DNA of 64,000 nucleotides, from the NCBI GenBank assembly GCA_029706075.1, contig JAINUG010000026.1, positions 5,722,674 to 5,786,673 on the forward strand. The letters run 5' to 3'. Made by a program: the position numbers and the translations under genes. Source of the stretch: Aldrovandia affinis. Taxonomy: Eukaryota; Chordata; Actinopteri; Notacanthiformes; Halosauridae. Shown piece by piece: positions 14,601-26,600 of this stretch (position 1 is its first letter; each line of letters begins with the position of its first letter). The notes beneath the pieces were generated by a model. The model had not been told where the DNA came from, ran no database searches, and was given only the letters and a program-made list of their open reading frames with translations.

Positions 14601-17600
14601 CTAAACCAAGAATGCGGTGCGGCAAACAGGAGATGCCGGGAGGGGAACAGGTACCCATGAGGCCTCGCCCCCTGGATTGAAGACTTGGCACTCCCAACAG
14701 ACCAGGGAGATGATGCAGAAGGTCTGTAAAACAAAGGTCAGGGTTATGCTCAAGGATGAGGTGAGGCACAAAGTCAGCATGGCTCCCCCTAGCTGGGGGA
14801 GCGAAGACTATTGGTCCCTTGGACCACAATGCGGGCACAGCCACTGGAAGATCCACAGTGGTGTGAGTTGAGAAGACCACTGGACGGCTGTTCAGGCAGG
14901 GCAGCATGGCGCCTTCAGCTGGCCCCACTGGACAAGGCAACATGGGGGCCTCAGCTGGCTCCATGGGGCAGGGCAACATGGGGGCCTCAGCTGGCCCCAT
15001 GGGACAGGACAGCAAGGCGACCACCAGCAGACCCTCTGGGCAGAGCAGTGAGGCGACATTGGCTGGGCCCTCCAGATTGTCATCATCTGTGCCAAGCACT
15101 GCCACAGGATCAACTGGTTCAGATTTGGCCTTGATCTCAGCTTCTGCGGGCTCGGGTTTGGCAATGGGCACTACTTCCGGGACAGGCTCAAGGGCACTTT
15201 CCAATTCCTCAGTGCTTTCTGCCAGGGCAAGACTGACTGGTTCAGGCTCCTCCACGACATGGGGAGGAACTTCCTCCTGGGCAGGTTCTGGGGCTTCCTT
15301 CTCAGCTTTTGTTTTAGGCTCCAGAATAGGCTCTGGCGCCAGATCTGCAGTGGGCTCATCTGCAGGGACAGCTTCTTCGACAGTCTGTGGTTCTAGCTGT
15401 GGTTCTGGTTCTGGTTCAGGCTCGGGTGCTGGCTCCGGTGCAGCTTTTTCCACCGCAAGGTCTGTGGCTGTAATCTCTTCTATGGTTGCAGGGACCTCCT
15501 GGACAACCTCCTGGACCGCCTCAGTTACCACGGCTACTGCTGCAACAGCATCTTCCATCTTTTCTGCTGCGAGGACCTCAACTGCAGGTGGTGCCTCCTC
15601 TACTGTGGCCGGCACTGGTTCCTCCATCACTGCGGGCGGTGCCTCTTCTACCACGGGCGCTTGTTCCTCCGTCACCATGGCTGCCGCCGCCTCCACAGCC
15701 ACTTCCTGTGAGGCCTCCACAGCCTCCACCATGGACCCCGCAGCAACTTCAGCAGTGGGCGCTTTAGTCTCCACCAGTTGGTGAGCGGCGATGAGGGATA
15801 CCTCGGCCTGCTTCTCCACCTGGCTGGCCTTGGGGTTGGTAGCTTGGAGACATGGTAGCGACTGGGGAGCGTTGAATAGCGGGAGCGTGTGGTCCGTCCT
15901 CCTCTGGCTCAATGGCCCATGGAGAAGGTCAACTGGAGCAACCATCTCCATGAGATGAGAAGGTAGGTCCAGTTATACTGCAGTGCCTTCCTCTGGGTAG
16001 CCTTGTCTTCATCCATGAAGTCCAGGATGCCATCAACCTCCTGCTGATCCAGGTACAGCTCCCCATCCATGTCCAACCAGGTGTACTCCTCCGGGGACCT
16101 CAACCATCTCAGGTCTGCCATCACATCCTGGCAGTGTTGGGGTGCTCCCCGGAGCCCTGAGTTGGGGCATTCCCCACATTCTGTCTGGAATGCTGCAGCA
16201 AGGCACAGTCACTCTTCTACAAGCTCTGAGGGGCAGGTGAAGGGCATCTCGTAGGGACTGGGGCTTCCCTCTTCTTGGTCATTACACTTAGTTGTAGTAG
16301 CTTCTTTGGTGGTAAAAAAAACTGCAAGAAAACTGACTACCTATGTCCTGTCCACTCAAATACCAGGGTGCTTGGTTGCCCACATTCTCCACCATATGTA
16401 GCACAGTGCCAGGTGTGGCCACCGAGTCAGGTGGTGAGTGGACAGAAAGGAGACAAAAAGGTAGTGGATTGGCCCAGGGCTATTTTATTCTACTGGCGCC
16501 AGGTACGAAAATAACTAAAGCAAAACTCAAACAAAACAACTTCCAAAAAACCTAAACCAAGAAAACCGATTGAGAAAGGTGCCATAACATTCTCCCATCC
16601 CTAAAGGCACAGAAAATGGTGCCTTTATAATGGGCCTGATGAAGGCAACAAGCTTAGCTGATTACAAATCAACCTGAGCTGTGTGTACCTGTTGGTAAGG
16701 TCGCTGCTGTCTGAAGTCCTGCAGGTTTCCCAGACTGTGGGACGAACCAGGACAGCAGACAGAGGAGGAGCAGCCCTCTCCACTCCTCAACTCCTCCAGG
16801 CATCACAATAGGTTGTCAGCTATATAACGGTAAGGACATCCACTAAGCAGCTAGGTGTTAGTGGGTTAGGGCATAGGAGGAGCAGTACCTCTGCAGGCCC
16901 TATGACTCATGTGGCAGTCTGGTGTAGCTGCTGTTCACACTCAACACCTGTGATATAAAGCTTAAAAATAAAGCTTCCTTCCCATTTGCAGCTGCAATGG
17001 GCCAATCACGGCACAGAATTCCAGCCAGAGGCCACGATCAGTGAGGAGACCCTGTGCTCCCTCGCTGTTTCCACACCACTTTCTGTTCACTCCAATGAGC
17101 CGGCGAATAACACGAGATTACACAAGATATATATACAAATCTATATCAAAAATAAAAACCAATGGGGCCTCCCATGTGGTATAGCGTGGGAGAGCATTCA
17201 ACGCTAGTCACGGCGACCAGGGTTCAATTCCACCTGCAAAAATGGAAAAAACTGCAAAAATAATACATTTAAAAATGTAAAAACTGATTCCGCGTAATGG
17301 TCATGAAATAGAGTTCACATAATAATAATAATGATAATGCATTTTATTTAATTGGCGCCTTTCTGGACACCCAAGGTCACCTTCCATAAAAGTAAATAAA
17401 AGCAACACAGGAATTACAATCAAGGTACAAAAAAAATATAAGGGAAAAAATACATGCAAATAGTTCAAACATAAGGACGACATCAACATCAACACATGAA
17501 CAACATAGAACATAGTACAATGGGAGACAATTTACAGTGGGAAACGGGGGAGAAGCATCAGTGGTAGGCCATGGTGAATAGGTGGGTTTTTAGCAGTTTT

Positions 17601-20600
17601 TTGAAGGAGGGTAGTGGTTCTGCATGGCTCCGATGTGTGTGGGGAGTGAGTTCCAGAGTCTGGGGGCGGCGAATGCTTGCGTGCCAATTGTGCCGCTTCA
17701 GGTTGGTGGGATGGACAGGAGGCCAGCTGAGGATGAGCGTAGTGTGTCGGTTGGGGTGTATTCCTGTCGGAGATTGGAGAGGTGGGGTGCAAGGCTGTGT
17801 AGGGCTTTATATGTGAGCAGAAGAATCTTGAAATCAATGCGGTATTGGATCGGTAACCAGTGTAGTTGAATGAGAGTGGGTGTGATGTGGTCATTGGATT
17901 TGGTGCGTGTGAGGAATCGTGCAGCAGAGTTTTTGATAATTTGCAGTTTATTGATGCGTTTGGAGGGTAGTGCTGAGAGTATTCCGTTACAATAGTCCAA
18001 ACGGGAGGTGACGAATGCGTGGATCAAGGTTTCACCACTGGAATGGGAGAGATGGGACTACTGTTGACAGGGGGACAGGGTAGCCATCAATGAGTGTAAA
18101 GAAATGTGGTGCTTTGGAGAGGGTGGATTTTGAATCAATGAGCATGACTTCCATTTTATTGCTGTTTAGTTTGAGAAAGTTAACTGCAGTCAGCCTGGAC
18201 TGATGATGTTTAAGTTGGACATACTGTTGTCTCCCAGTGAGGTATGATTTCAGCCAGGCTAGCGCAGACCCAGTGATCCCCAGGGAAGTCAGGCAGTCCA
18301 GGAGCAGCGGGTGGGAAACGGTATCAAAGGCGGCGAGGAGGAGGATGAGAATGGTTAATAGTCTAGAGTCGGCAGCACGGAGGAGGTTGTTGGTGATCTT
18401 GATGAGGGTGGTCTCTGTTCTGTGTTTTGGTCGGATTCCAGATTGGAAAGGCTCAAGGAGGTGGTTATTGGCCAGGTGGGATTGGAGTTGGGCTGCTACC
18501 ACATGTTGAAGGACTTTGGAGAGGAATGGAAGGTTAGAGATGGGGGAGGGGGGGGATTTGTTGAGATTGTTGTGATCTGCACCAGGCTTTTTGAGTATTG
18601 GTGTAATAGCAGCCACTATGAGGGAGGGTCCAGTTTGCAAGTGGAGGATTTGGATGCACTGATGACCTTGATTATAGATGATTCAGACACTGGTGTGAAG
18701 GCGGAAAGACAATGTTTTTAAATGGCGGGTCGGTGGGGGTGTGTGTCAGTAGTAGCTCTTGATGAATACTGACAATTTTGGTCTGGAAAAAACTCAGAAA
18801 GTTGTTGCACAGGTCAGGGGAGATGTTGTCGGGGGAGTTGTCCAATGGTTGAAGTAGGTGTTTAACGGTGGAGAAAAGGGTCTTTGAGTTGCCTCTCTCA
18901 CTATTGATGATAGTGGTGGGAGCTTCTGGCCGCTGAGAGGGCATTTTTATAGAGAATTTGGTGTTCTGAGTATGCTTGGGAGTGGACCATTAAGCCAGTT
19001 TTCTTGGCTAACCGCTCCAAACGACGCCCAGAGCTTTTTAATCGGCGAAGTTCAGGGGGGTGTACCAGGGGGCAGAGTGGGAGAATGAAACAGTGAGTGA
19101 GTTGAGAGGGGCTAGGGCTTCCAGGGAGGTGGAGAGACAGGTGTTGTAGTGTGTGACCAGATTGTCAGTTGATGCATGAGTGTCAGGGGAGGGTCAGGTG
19201 TTGATAAAGTTGAGAATTCTTTTTATTTTTTTATGTTTCGGAATGTAATGGTGCATTGGGCTTTTTCCTTGAAAGTTTGGGCAAGGACCTCAAACAGGAC
19301 AGCTTTGTGATTGGAGATGGGGAGTAGTAAGTCAGTGAGATTGAGGGGGGTCAGGCTGGTGGAGCAAACTAAGTTGAGTGTGTGTCCTTTGTTATGGGTG
19401 GGGAAGGTGATGATTAAGGTGTTGATTAATATCCAGGCAGTCCAGAAGTGAGAGGAAGTCATGAGCAAGAGTGCATCGGGGGGAATCTACACTGCCTGGC
19501 CCCCAAAAAAGTCACCACCTGGATTTAACTAAGCAAATAGGTAAGAGCCTTCCATTGGATAATTACTGCAGTGATTAATATGTTTTAGCTGGCAACAAGT
19601 TATTTAACCCTAACTGATGCAGTGAGTAGCTTCTCATTTCTTAAACAACGATGTCGGAAGACATATCCTGTGGTCGTGGAAAAGATGTTAATCTGTTTCA
19701 GAAGGGTCAAATTATTGGCCTGCATCAAGCAAAGAAAACAACTAAGGAGATTGCTGAAACTACTCAAATTGGGTTAAGAACTGTCCAACGCATTATTAAA
19801 ACCTGGAAGGATAGTGGTGAACCATCATCTTCGAGGAAGAAATGTGGTCGGAAAAAAATCTTGAATGATCGTGATCGGCGATCACTTAAACGTTGGTGAA
19901 ATCATATCGTAAAAAATCAACAGTAGAACTCACGGCTATGTTTAATAGTGAAAGTAAGAGCATTTCCACACGCACAATGCAAAGGGAACTCAAGGGATTG
20001 GGACTAAACAGCTGTGTAGCCTTAAGAAAACCACTTGTCAGTGAGGCTAATCGGAAAAAAAGGCTTCAATTTGCTAGGGAGCATAAAGATTGGACTCTGG
20101 AGCAATGGAAGAAGGTCATGTGGTCCGACGAGTCCAGATTTACCCTGTTCCAGAGTGATGGGTGCATCAGGTAAGAGAAGAGGCGGATGAAGTGATGCAC
20201 CCATCATACCTAGTGCCTACCGTACAAGCCTGTGGGGGCAGTGTTATGATCTGGGGTTGCTGCAGTTAGTCAGGTCTAGGTTCAGCAACGTTATGTGCCC
20301 AAAGAATGAGGTCAGCTGACTACCTGAATATACTGAATGACCAGGTTTTTCCATCAATGGATTTTTTCTTCCCTGATGGCACGGGCATATTCCAAGATGA
20401 CAATGCCATGATTCATCGGGCTCAAATTGTGAAAGAGTGGTTCAGGGAGCATGAGACATCATTTTCACACATGGATTGGCCACCACAGAGTCCAGACCTT
20501 AACCCTATTGAGAATCTTTGGGATGTGCTGGAGAAGACTTTGTGCAGCGGTCCGACTCTCCCATCATCAATACAAGTTCTTGGTTAAAAATGAATGCAAC

Positions 20601-23600
20601 TCTGGACGGAAATAAATGTTGTGACATTGCAGAAGCTTATCGAAACGATGCCATGGCGAATGAGTGCCGTAATCAAAGCTAAAGGCGGTCCAATGAAATA
20701 TTAGAGTGTGTGACTTTTGTTTTGGACGGGCAGTGTATATGAATGTTAAAATCACCCAGGAGGAGCACTTTTGGTGACATGGTGCAGACAGTGGTCAGTA
20801 AGCAGGACAATTCAGGGAGAAATACAGCTGATGATTTTGGTGGGCGGTACATGGTTACAATGATCAGTGGGTGGGGACCAGACAATTTGACAATAAGATG
20901 TTCAAAGGATGAATGTTGGGGGAAACTGACAGTGGTGGCTTTGAGAGTGGAGTGGTAGAGAACAGCAACCCCCCCCTCCACGGCCACAAGAGCGGGGCTG
21001 GTCAATGTATGAAAATCCAGATGGAGTGGCTTGATTTAGATGGTAGTAATCCTGAGGCATGCTGTCATGTCAGGCAGAGAATGTTGAGTTTATTGTCAGT
21101 GGTGAATTCAGAAATTAGTGGGCCTTTATTACTGAGGGAGTGGACATTGAAAAGAGCCAATCTGAGTGCAGGAATGATGTGTTTCATTGCTATAGGGTAA
21201 CCAGACGTAAAACAGCTCTGTCAACAGTGCGGAAAATCCTATTAGCAGAGTGAGGGGTGCTATTAGTGGACCAAAGAGAGGGAATGTTGCCAGTCTTACT
21301 GTAAGTAAAGTTCCACCCCTGTATCTCGGTTGACGGAGAATATCACTGTGGGCGAGTGGAGCTGGGGGAGTCCAGTAGTTTAGTGAGCAGAGACATAGCA
21401 ATTCTGAGACAAAGTGTCTGAGTGCCAAATTAGCACTGATGGAGGAGCAGAATTTTTTTTTTTAAAGCAGTTTAATCCACATGCTGATGCGATAGCGGCA
21501 GCAGGTGCAGACTGCAGTGTAGCAGGTTGAGAGTGAATCAGGACGAGTCTTGCGACTGGCCAGAGAGCGCAGGTTGGTGACCGTAGGACACAGCCTCTGT
21601 GTTTACAAGCCGGCAACAGCCTTATCGGCACCCGGGGGAGCAGGCAGGGGGGTGGATAGTCCAGACTCAGCAGGCAGGTGAAGCACACCAGATCCACGTA
21701 GCCAGCCACGGGAACACAGAGGGAGGTAAGCAGATCCAAACCCGGGTTGAGGGCGCAGTCGGCCAGAGAAAGTCAAGTCCACAGACAGTCCTCTACAGGT
21801 TGCGGTTAGCTGAAGTAAAACTTTAGCCTTTCCAGGGTAACGTTAGCTCGTTAATAGCCTAGCCAAAGGTTACTGAGAGTAGCCTAACTTTTGCACGACT
21901 TGGCAAGACATCAACACTAAACTTAATTGTTTACTTAATCGTGACAGGAAGGACTCAAATCAGCAAATAAAATAATACAGCGAAATAAAACCAAAGCAAA
22001 TGAACAAAAACAGGCAGCCTAGTCTGTCGAGGTACAGCACGGCATTAGCTTTGCCAGCGGTCCCGCCCCCGGGATACATATACATATACAAATACATAGG
22101 CCCCCCTCCATGGGCTGATTCACCCCCTCTCCTCCTGGTGACCCTGCGTTTCTCTCTCTGACACATGTGGTAGCGTTTAAGTGCTTAGTCTTTAATGGGT
22201 CCTGCTGTCCCTGTGGCATGTCAGCTGCCATTCCCGAAACACCCTCCCCCCCCAGGATTATTACATTTTCCGTTCTCTGGATCCGGGCCTTGTTTACCAG
22301 CCTCGCTGGCTTTATCAGTACATCTTTGGCTTTAACAGCCTTATTTTTGTCCATTTTAAAAGAGAACAGAAACAAAGGGTGTGCTTTGATGTGTACCAAC
22401 CCTTTCGTGGCACGTTGGAGCCTTGCTTGGTGTGTGTTCACAGGGGGATGGGTGGGAAGAGGTGGGGAAAGCTGTCCACGGGAAGGGGAGAGTGAGTGAG
22501 CGAATCACTGAGTCTGTGTATCTGTGAGTGAGACAGATTCAGTGAATGACAGACAATTTTAAGTCCCAGAAACTTTCAGGACCAGTTAAACCTGTTGAAA
22601 TGGGCTGTCAACTAGCATGACATTGTCAGCTGAATTCTGACCTTACGCATTTTCTGCATAGAATTTGACTTCCCTCCTTCCATTGTTTTGTGGGATGCTG
22701 TTTAATGCCAGCTGTGATGAAAAAAAGGCCCTTTCTCCTGGCATACTGGCACATGGAACGTGGGAGATAACAGACTGGCATTCACCGTGGGGCACTGTGC
22801 CCTGCGATAAGACCTCCATTGCTCTCTGCGCTGTCGACGGGTCGATGTCTATGATGGACAGAATACAGACCTCTGGCCCTGTCAAAGCTGGTGTCCTGAT
22901 ACTCTCGTAGCGCGTGACACTGTCCTGTCCCACTACCCTGCCCCTCCTGTAGTCCCCCAGCCAATCAGAGCACTACATCCCATCTTTAGAGTACCTTGTG
23001 ATCAGGCAGAAAAGACGCCTGAGGACCCAGATGTGGTATCTGTGATTGGGGAAATGGCATTTTGAGGAGAGAAGGCTAGCCAACAGTGCCACCTATGGTT
23101 AGGAGGACTGTATTTGTTTTTAGGTACCTGAGGATCATCAGAGCAGAATAGGGTAATGAACAGGTTCATTCATATTTTAGTTAGAGGTAAACTTAAATGT
23201 GAACCTGTATAAATCCAATTAGAGATAGAGAAATTATACAAAATGGTAATATTCTTGCATTATTAGTAATGGATCCACTGCTCATGTCATACCAGTAGTA
23301 ATGAACAATATGACACATTTGCAGTGTATGCTGTGAGTAGTATGTGAACAGACTTGGCTGTAATGTAATGCGTGCTAGGATATTGATGTCAGCCACACAA
23401 CTTTCCGGAGTTAAATACCTATATAAATAATCTAGCTCAGTGGGTCTCTTGAGGAGAGTTTTTATTACAAAAGTTGAATTAAAACTTTTTTTGGATATTG
23501 ATAGGATTTTGGTGCATGTAGGTCATTAAAAATAGCTGAGCAGAGGCAGGGGGAGAGAAGGGACCCAGGTCTCTCGCTCTTTCTGTCTCTTCCTCTCTCC

Positions 23601-26600
23601 CTGGCCCACTTTGACTCGCCACGGAGAAGGAGCAGAGCCGTATGGTCGCGGGGAAATGAGACGATGTGCGGTAATGTGGACGACCCCCGCTACCACAACC
23701 TGACCATGACTGATATATTAGCGTACTTCAATAACTGCAAGAAGGTAAGGGTACATGGGAGGGGGGGTGGCGGGGGGGGGGAAGGTGGAGCGTCCGCTGT
23801 GTCCCGTTTTGGGCTGGGAAAGGGGAAGGGGGAAGGGGTGTGTGCAGTTGTTGCGCCTACATGCATTGTGGCAAGGACCATTAGTCAGCTCTAATACTTC
23901 CTCACATTAACACAGCTCTTCCCAGGGCGTTGTGCCAAAATGTGTTTGTTACGGCGTCCGGTGAGGGGTCAGTGGTCACCATCCAGATGAGACCCAACTC
24001 CCAAATGGATGATTTTGACCTGGGCGCAGCTATGTGCAATCGAAGCCTGCTTATAAAAAATATGGAATTGAAACATAAACCACTGTCCAGTAAAGAGAGC
24101 ATCTACCTGTATGCTTCATATGACATTGTTAAAAGAATGTAGGCTATAAATAACATTAACTGTCACAGGAGTAGGGAGACCGTGGTTGTATGTAGCACCA
24201 TATGTAATACTGTATACTTTGTACTCTCAAGCCAGATCATATGGTGTTAGACCACAGCTTTCATATTTATATCACACTGTCATACCATATTGTATTTGAA
24301 TGGTTGGCTGTCCCGGGGTTAAAGCGGTCTTTTGTTCAGGTCTAGTTTGGCTGAACACAGATGCCAGTTCAGTGAGCTTGGTGAGTAATATCGATAAGCG
24401 TGCAACCGTCGGGTTTGTTGCCACTGTATTCTCAGCCTCCTTTAACTTTGTCCTCTTTCCTTCTCTGCTTGGGAATGGGAGGTTTACACTCATCCTGCCT
24501 CCCCTTTAGTGGCCTTGGCCTCACCAAGACCAGCTAGTTAGCGGTAGGGCTGTACTTTTTACAGCAAGCTTGAATTTTCAAACCTTCCTTTTTTCCCCCC
24601 ACAAGGACTGTGGGAAGCTCTTACATTCACTCACACTCTCCAGGAGGAAAATGAATAATATCTATGAATTAACCGTTATTAGTTATTTGGTTTTCCTTTG
24701 TGGATGCTAATGAGAAAGAACATTTTTGTTAATGATCAGGCATTTGAATGTGATCCAAGCAATTCATTAGTGATCTCATGGTGAAATATTCAAATAATTG
24801 GTCATGTACACATTACTAAGTAATCGGTACTTTTTATTTTTATTTTTTACATGTAATATTAGTTAGTAATTATGTAATGTCTTTTTGGCAGACAAACAAT
24901 GGTAAGTTGTAGGCTTAGCTATTGTCAGTGTGCAGATAGGAGTTGTTTAAAATGTTAGGGGACTTGCAGATCTGTGTGCTCAGCTCATTAGAAGCCATTG
25001 GGAAATGCTTCCCCCTTGTGGCGGCCCTGGTAACTGCTGTGTCCAATTTCACCTTGGCTGTTTTGGTGCTGGCTTTCACACGAGAAATCGTTCCCAGCTC
25101 CCTGGACCTGGACCAGGAATACTCTCTCTCCCTGGCAGGGTGGAGACACGTCTGTCCATATTACAGTACTGTACCTGTGAAGAGCAGGCTCTTCATTATA
25201 GAAGTTCACACTTTACTTTGAAAGTTGATAGTTGGCTGAATTACAGTACAGATAGTAATTTAGTGTACATTGTTGTTGTTGTAAACCCATAGTCAGTCCG
25301 ACCCACAGGCAAGGAAACCCCGTAATCTGGGCCCTGCAAATTCACGGTTCACCCGAGCTTGCTCCCCATAATGCCGTTCGCGGTACAGGCCAGTCTATTA
25401 CAGTAGCTGGTGGTCTTGCTGAAGGTCAAATATAATTTTTCTGACTTGGAGAGTCCCTTCTCTAATTACACTGGTCAACACAATTTTTGTATCTCTTTAG
25501 AAAGCAATGTTTTTAAGGTCATTTTGGGGTGCTGAATTTGAAAACTACATTTATTTTTTCATATCAAGTCTGTATTTTTCTGCACGGGGTGTGTGTCATC
25601 TGGAGCCGATACACCGAACAAACTGCCAATACGCTAAACAAAATCGTGCAATGCCTTCCAGATTACTCCAGAACGAATCCAGGATCATGATTATATTTCA
25701 TAAAAATATGCTTACCTGACAGAGGAGTAGTCGCCATATACTGTACTATACTGTATTTTTCTGCAAGGGGTGTGTGAACAATCCCTACTGCTTATGTTAT
25801 ATCTGTGGCCTCTTTACACTTATTTCACAAAGAAGAATTATATCCCCTGCTGTTAAAAGAGGTTATTTTCATTACTTTGGCTGCAACTTGTTGATTAGCA
25901 TAAAGCATGGGCTCCACATATTTGCTGCAGGTCTTGTGCTGTGATCCTAAGAGAGTGGCTTCAAGGAAAGAAGAGGAAGATGGCTTTTCCTGTCCCAATG
26001 ATTTGGAGAGAACAGAAGAACCATTTTGATGACTGTTATTTTTTTCAAACCAACATCACTGGTATTACAGCAAAGACAAGAAACAAGGTGACGTGCCCAG
26101 ATATTGCTTCTGCTATCTGGTCTGCTCCTCACAGTGATCAACTGCCAATTCCTAGTCCTTCTTCTAAAGAAGAAGAATTGATGTACACTTCTGAGAGTGA
26201 TTTATCTTTAGAAACTGAAAAGTTGTCTGACAGTGACTTTAACCCTGCAGAAAAAAAAGGTGGGCCTCATTTTGTGACTCCAGAAGATCTCATGGACTTG
26301 ATAACAGACTTGTACCTATCAAAATCTGAAGCAGAAATACTAGCTTCAAGGTTAAAGCAGTGGAAACTATGGAGGAAGTATGCATAACATCATTTAGAAG
26401 CAGGAGTTCTGAAATATGTATTTTTTCTATGAACAATGACTTGTTATTGCAACAATATTGAGGGATTCTTTGCTTATTTTGAAATACAGCATAATCCCAA
26501 TGAATGGCGAATATTCATTGACTCAAGTAAGTAGAGTTTGAAAGGTGTGCTCCTGCATAATGGTAATATGTACCCAAGTATTCCTATTGCTCATTCTGTT

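Larger units (their letters stand above)
17317..21800 (-). mobile_element. L2-like LINE, split by a Tc1 element
   Basis: On the minus strand: an endonuclease part with [17 protein letters not shown] (about 20970) and GDFNIHI (about 20745), continuing after the Tc1 insertion as [19 protein letters not shown] (from 19487) and [15 protein letters not shown]. Then the linker, then the reverse transcriptase N-part (FRPKH-like, [31 protein letters not shown]) and the C-terminal block [20 protein letters not shown] through [20 protein letters not shown]. The 3' end near 17317 has ATT repeats typical of an L2 tail. The 5' limit is uncertain. No intact ORF remains. Confidence 0.85.

Noticed and set aside
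14906..15784. 292-codon plus-strand Ser/Gly/Ala-rich open frame
   Set aside because: It is the antisense of the Pro/Ala/Glu-rich minus-strand frame; the composition follows from GC-rich repeat codons.
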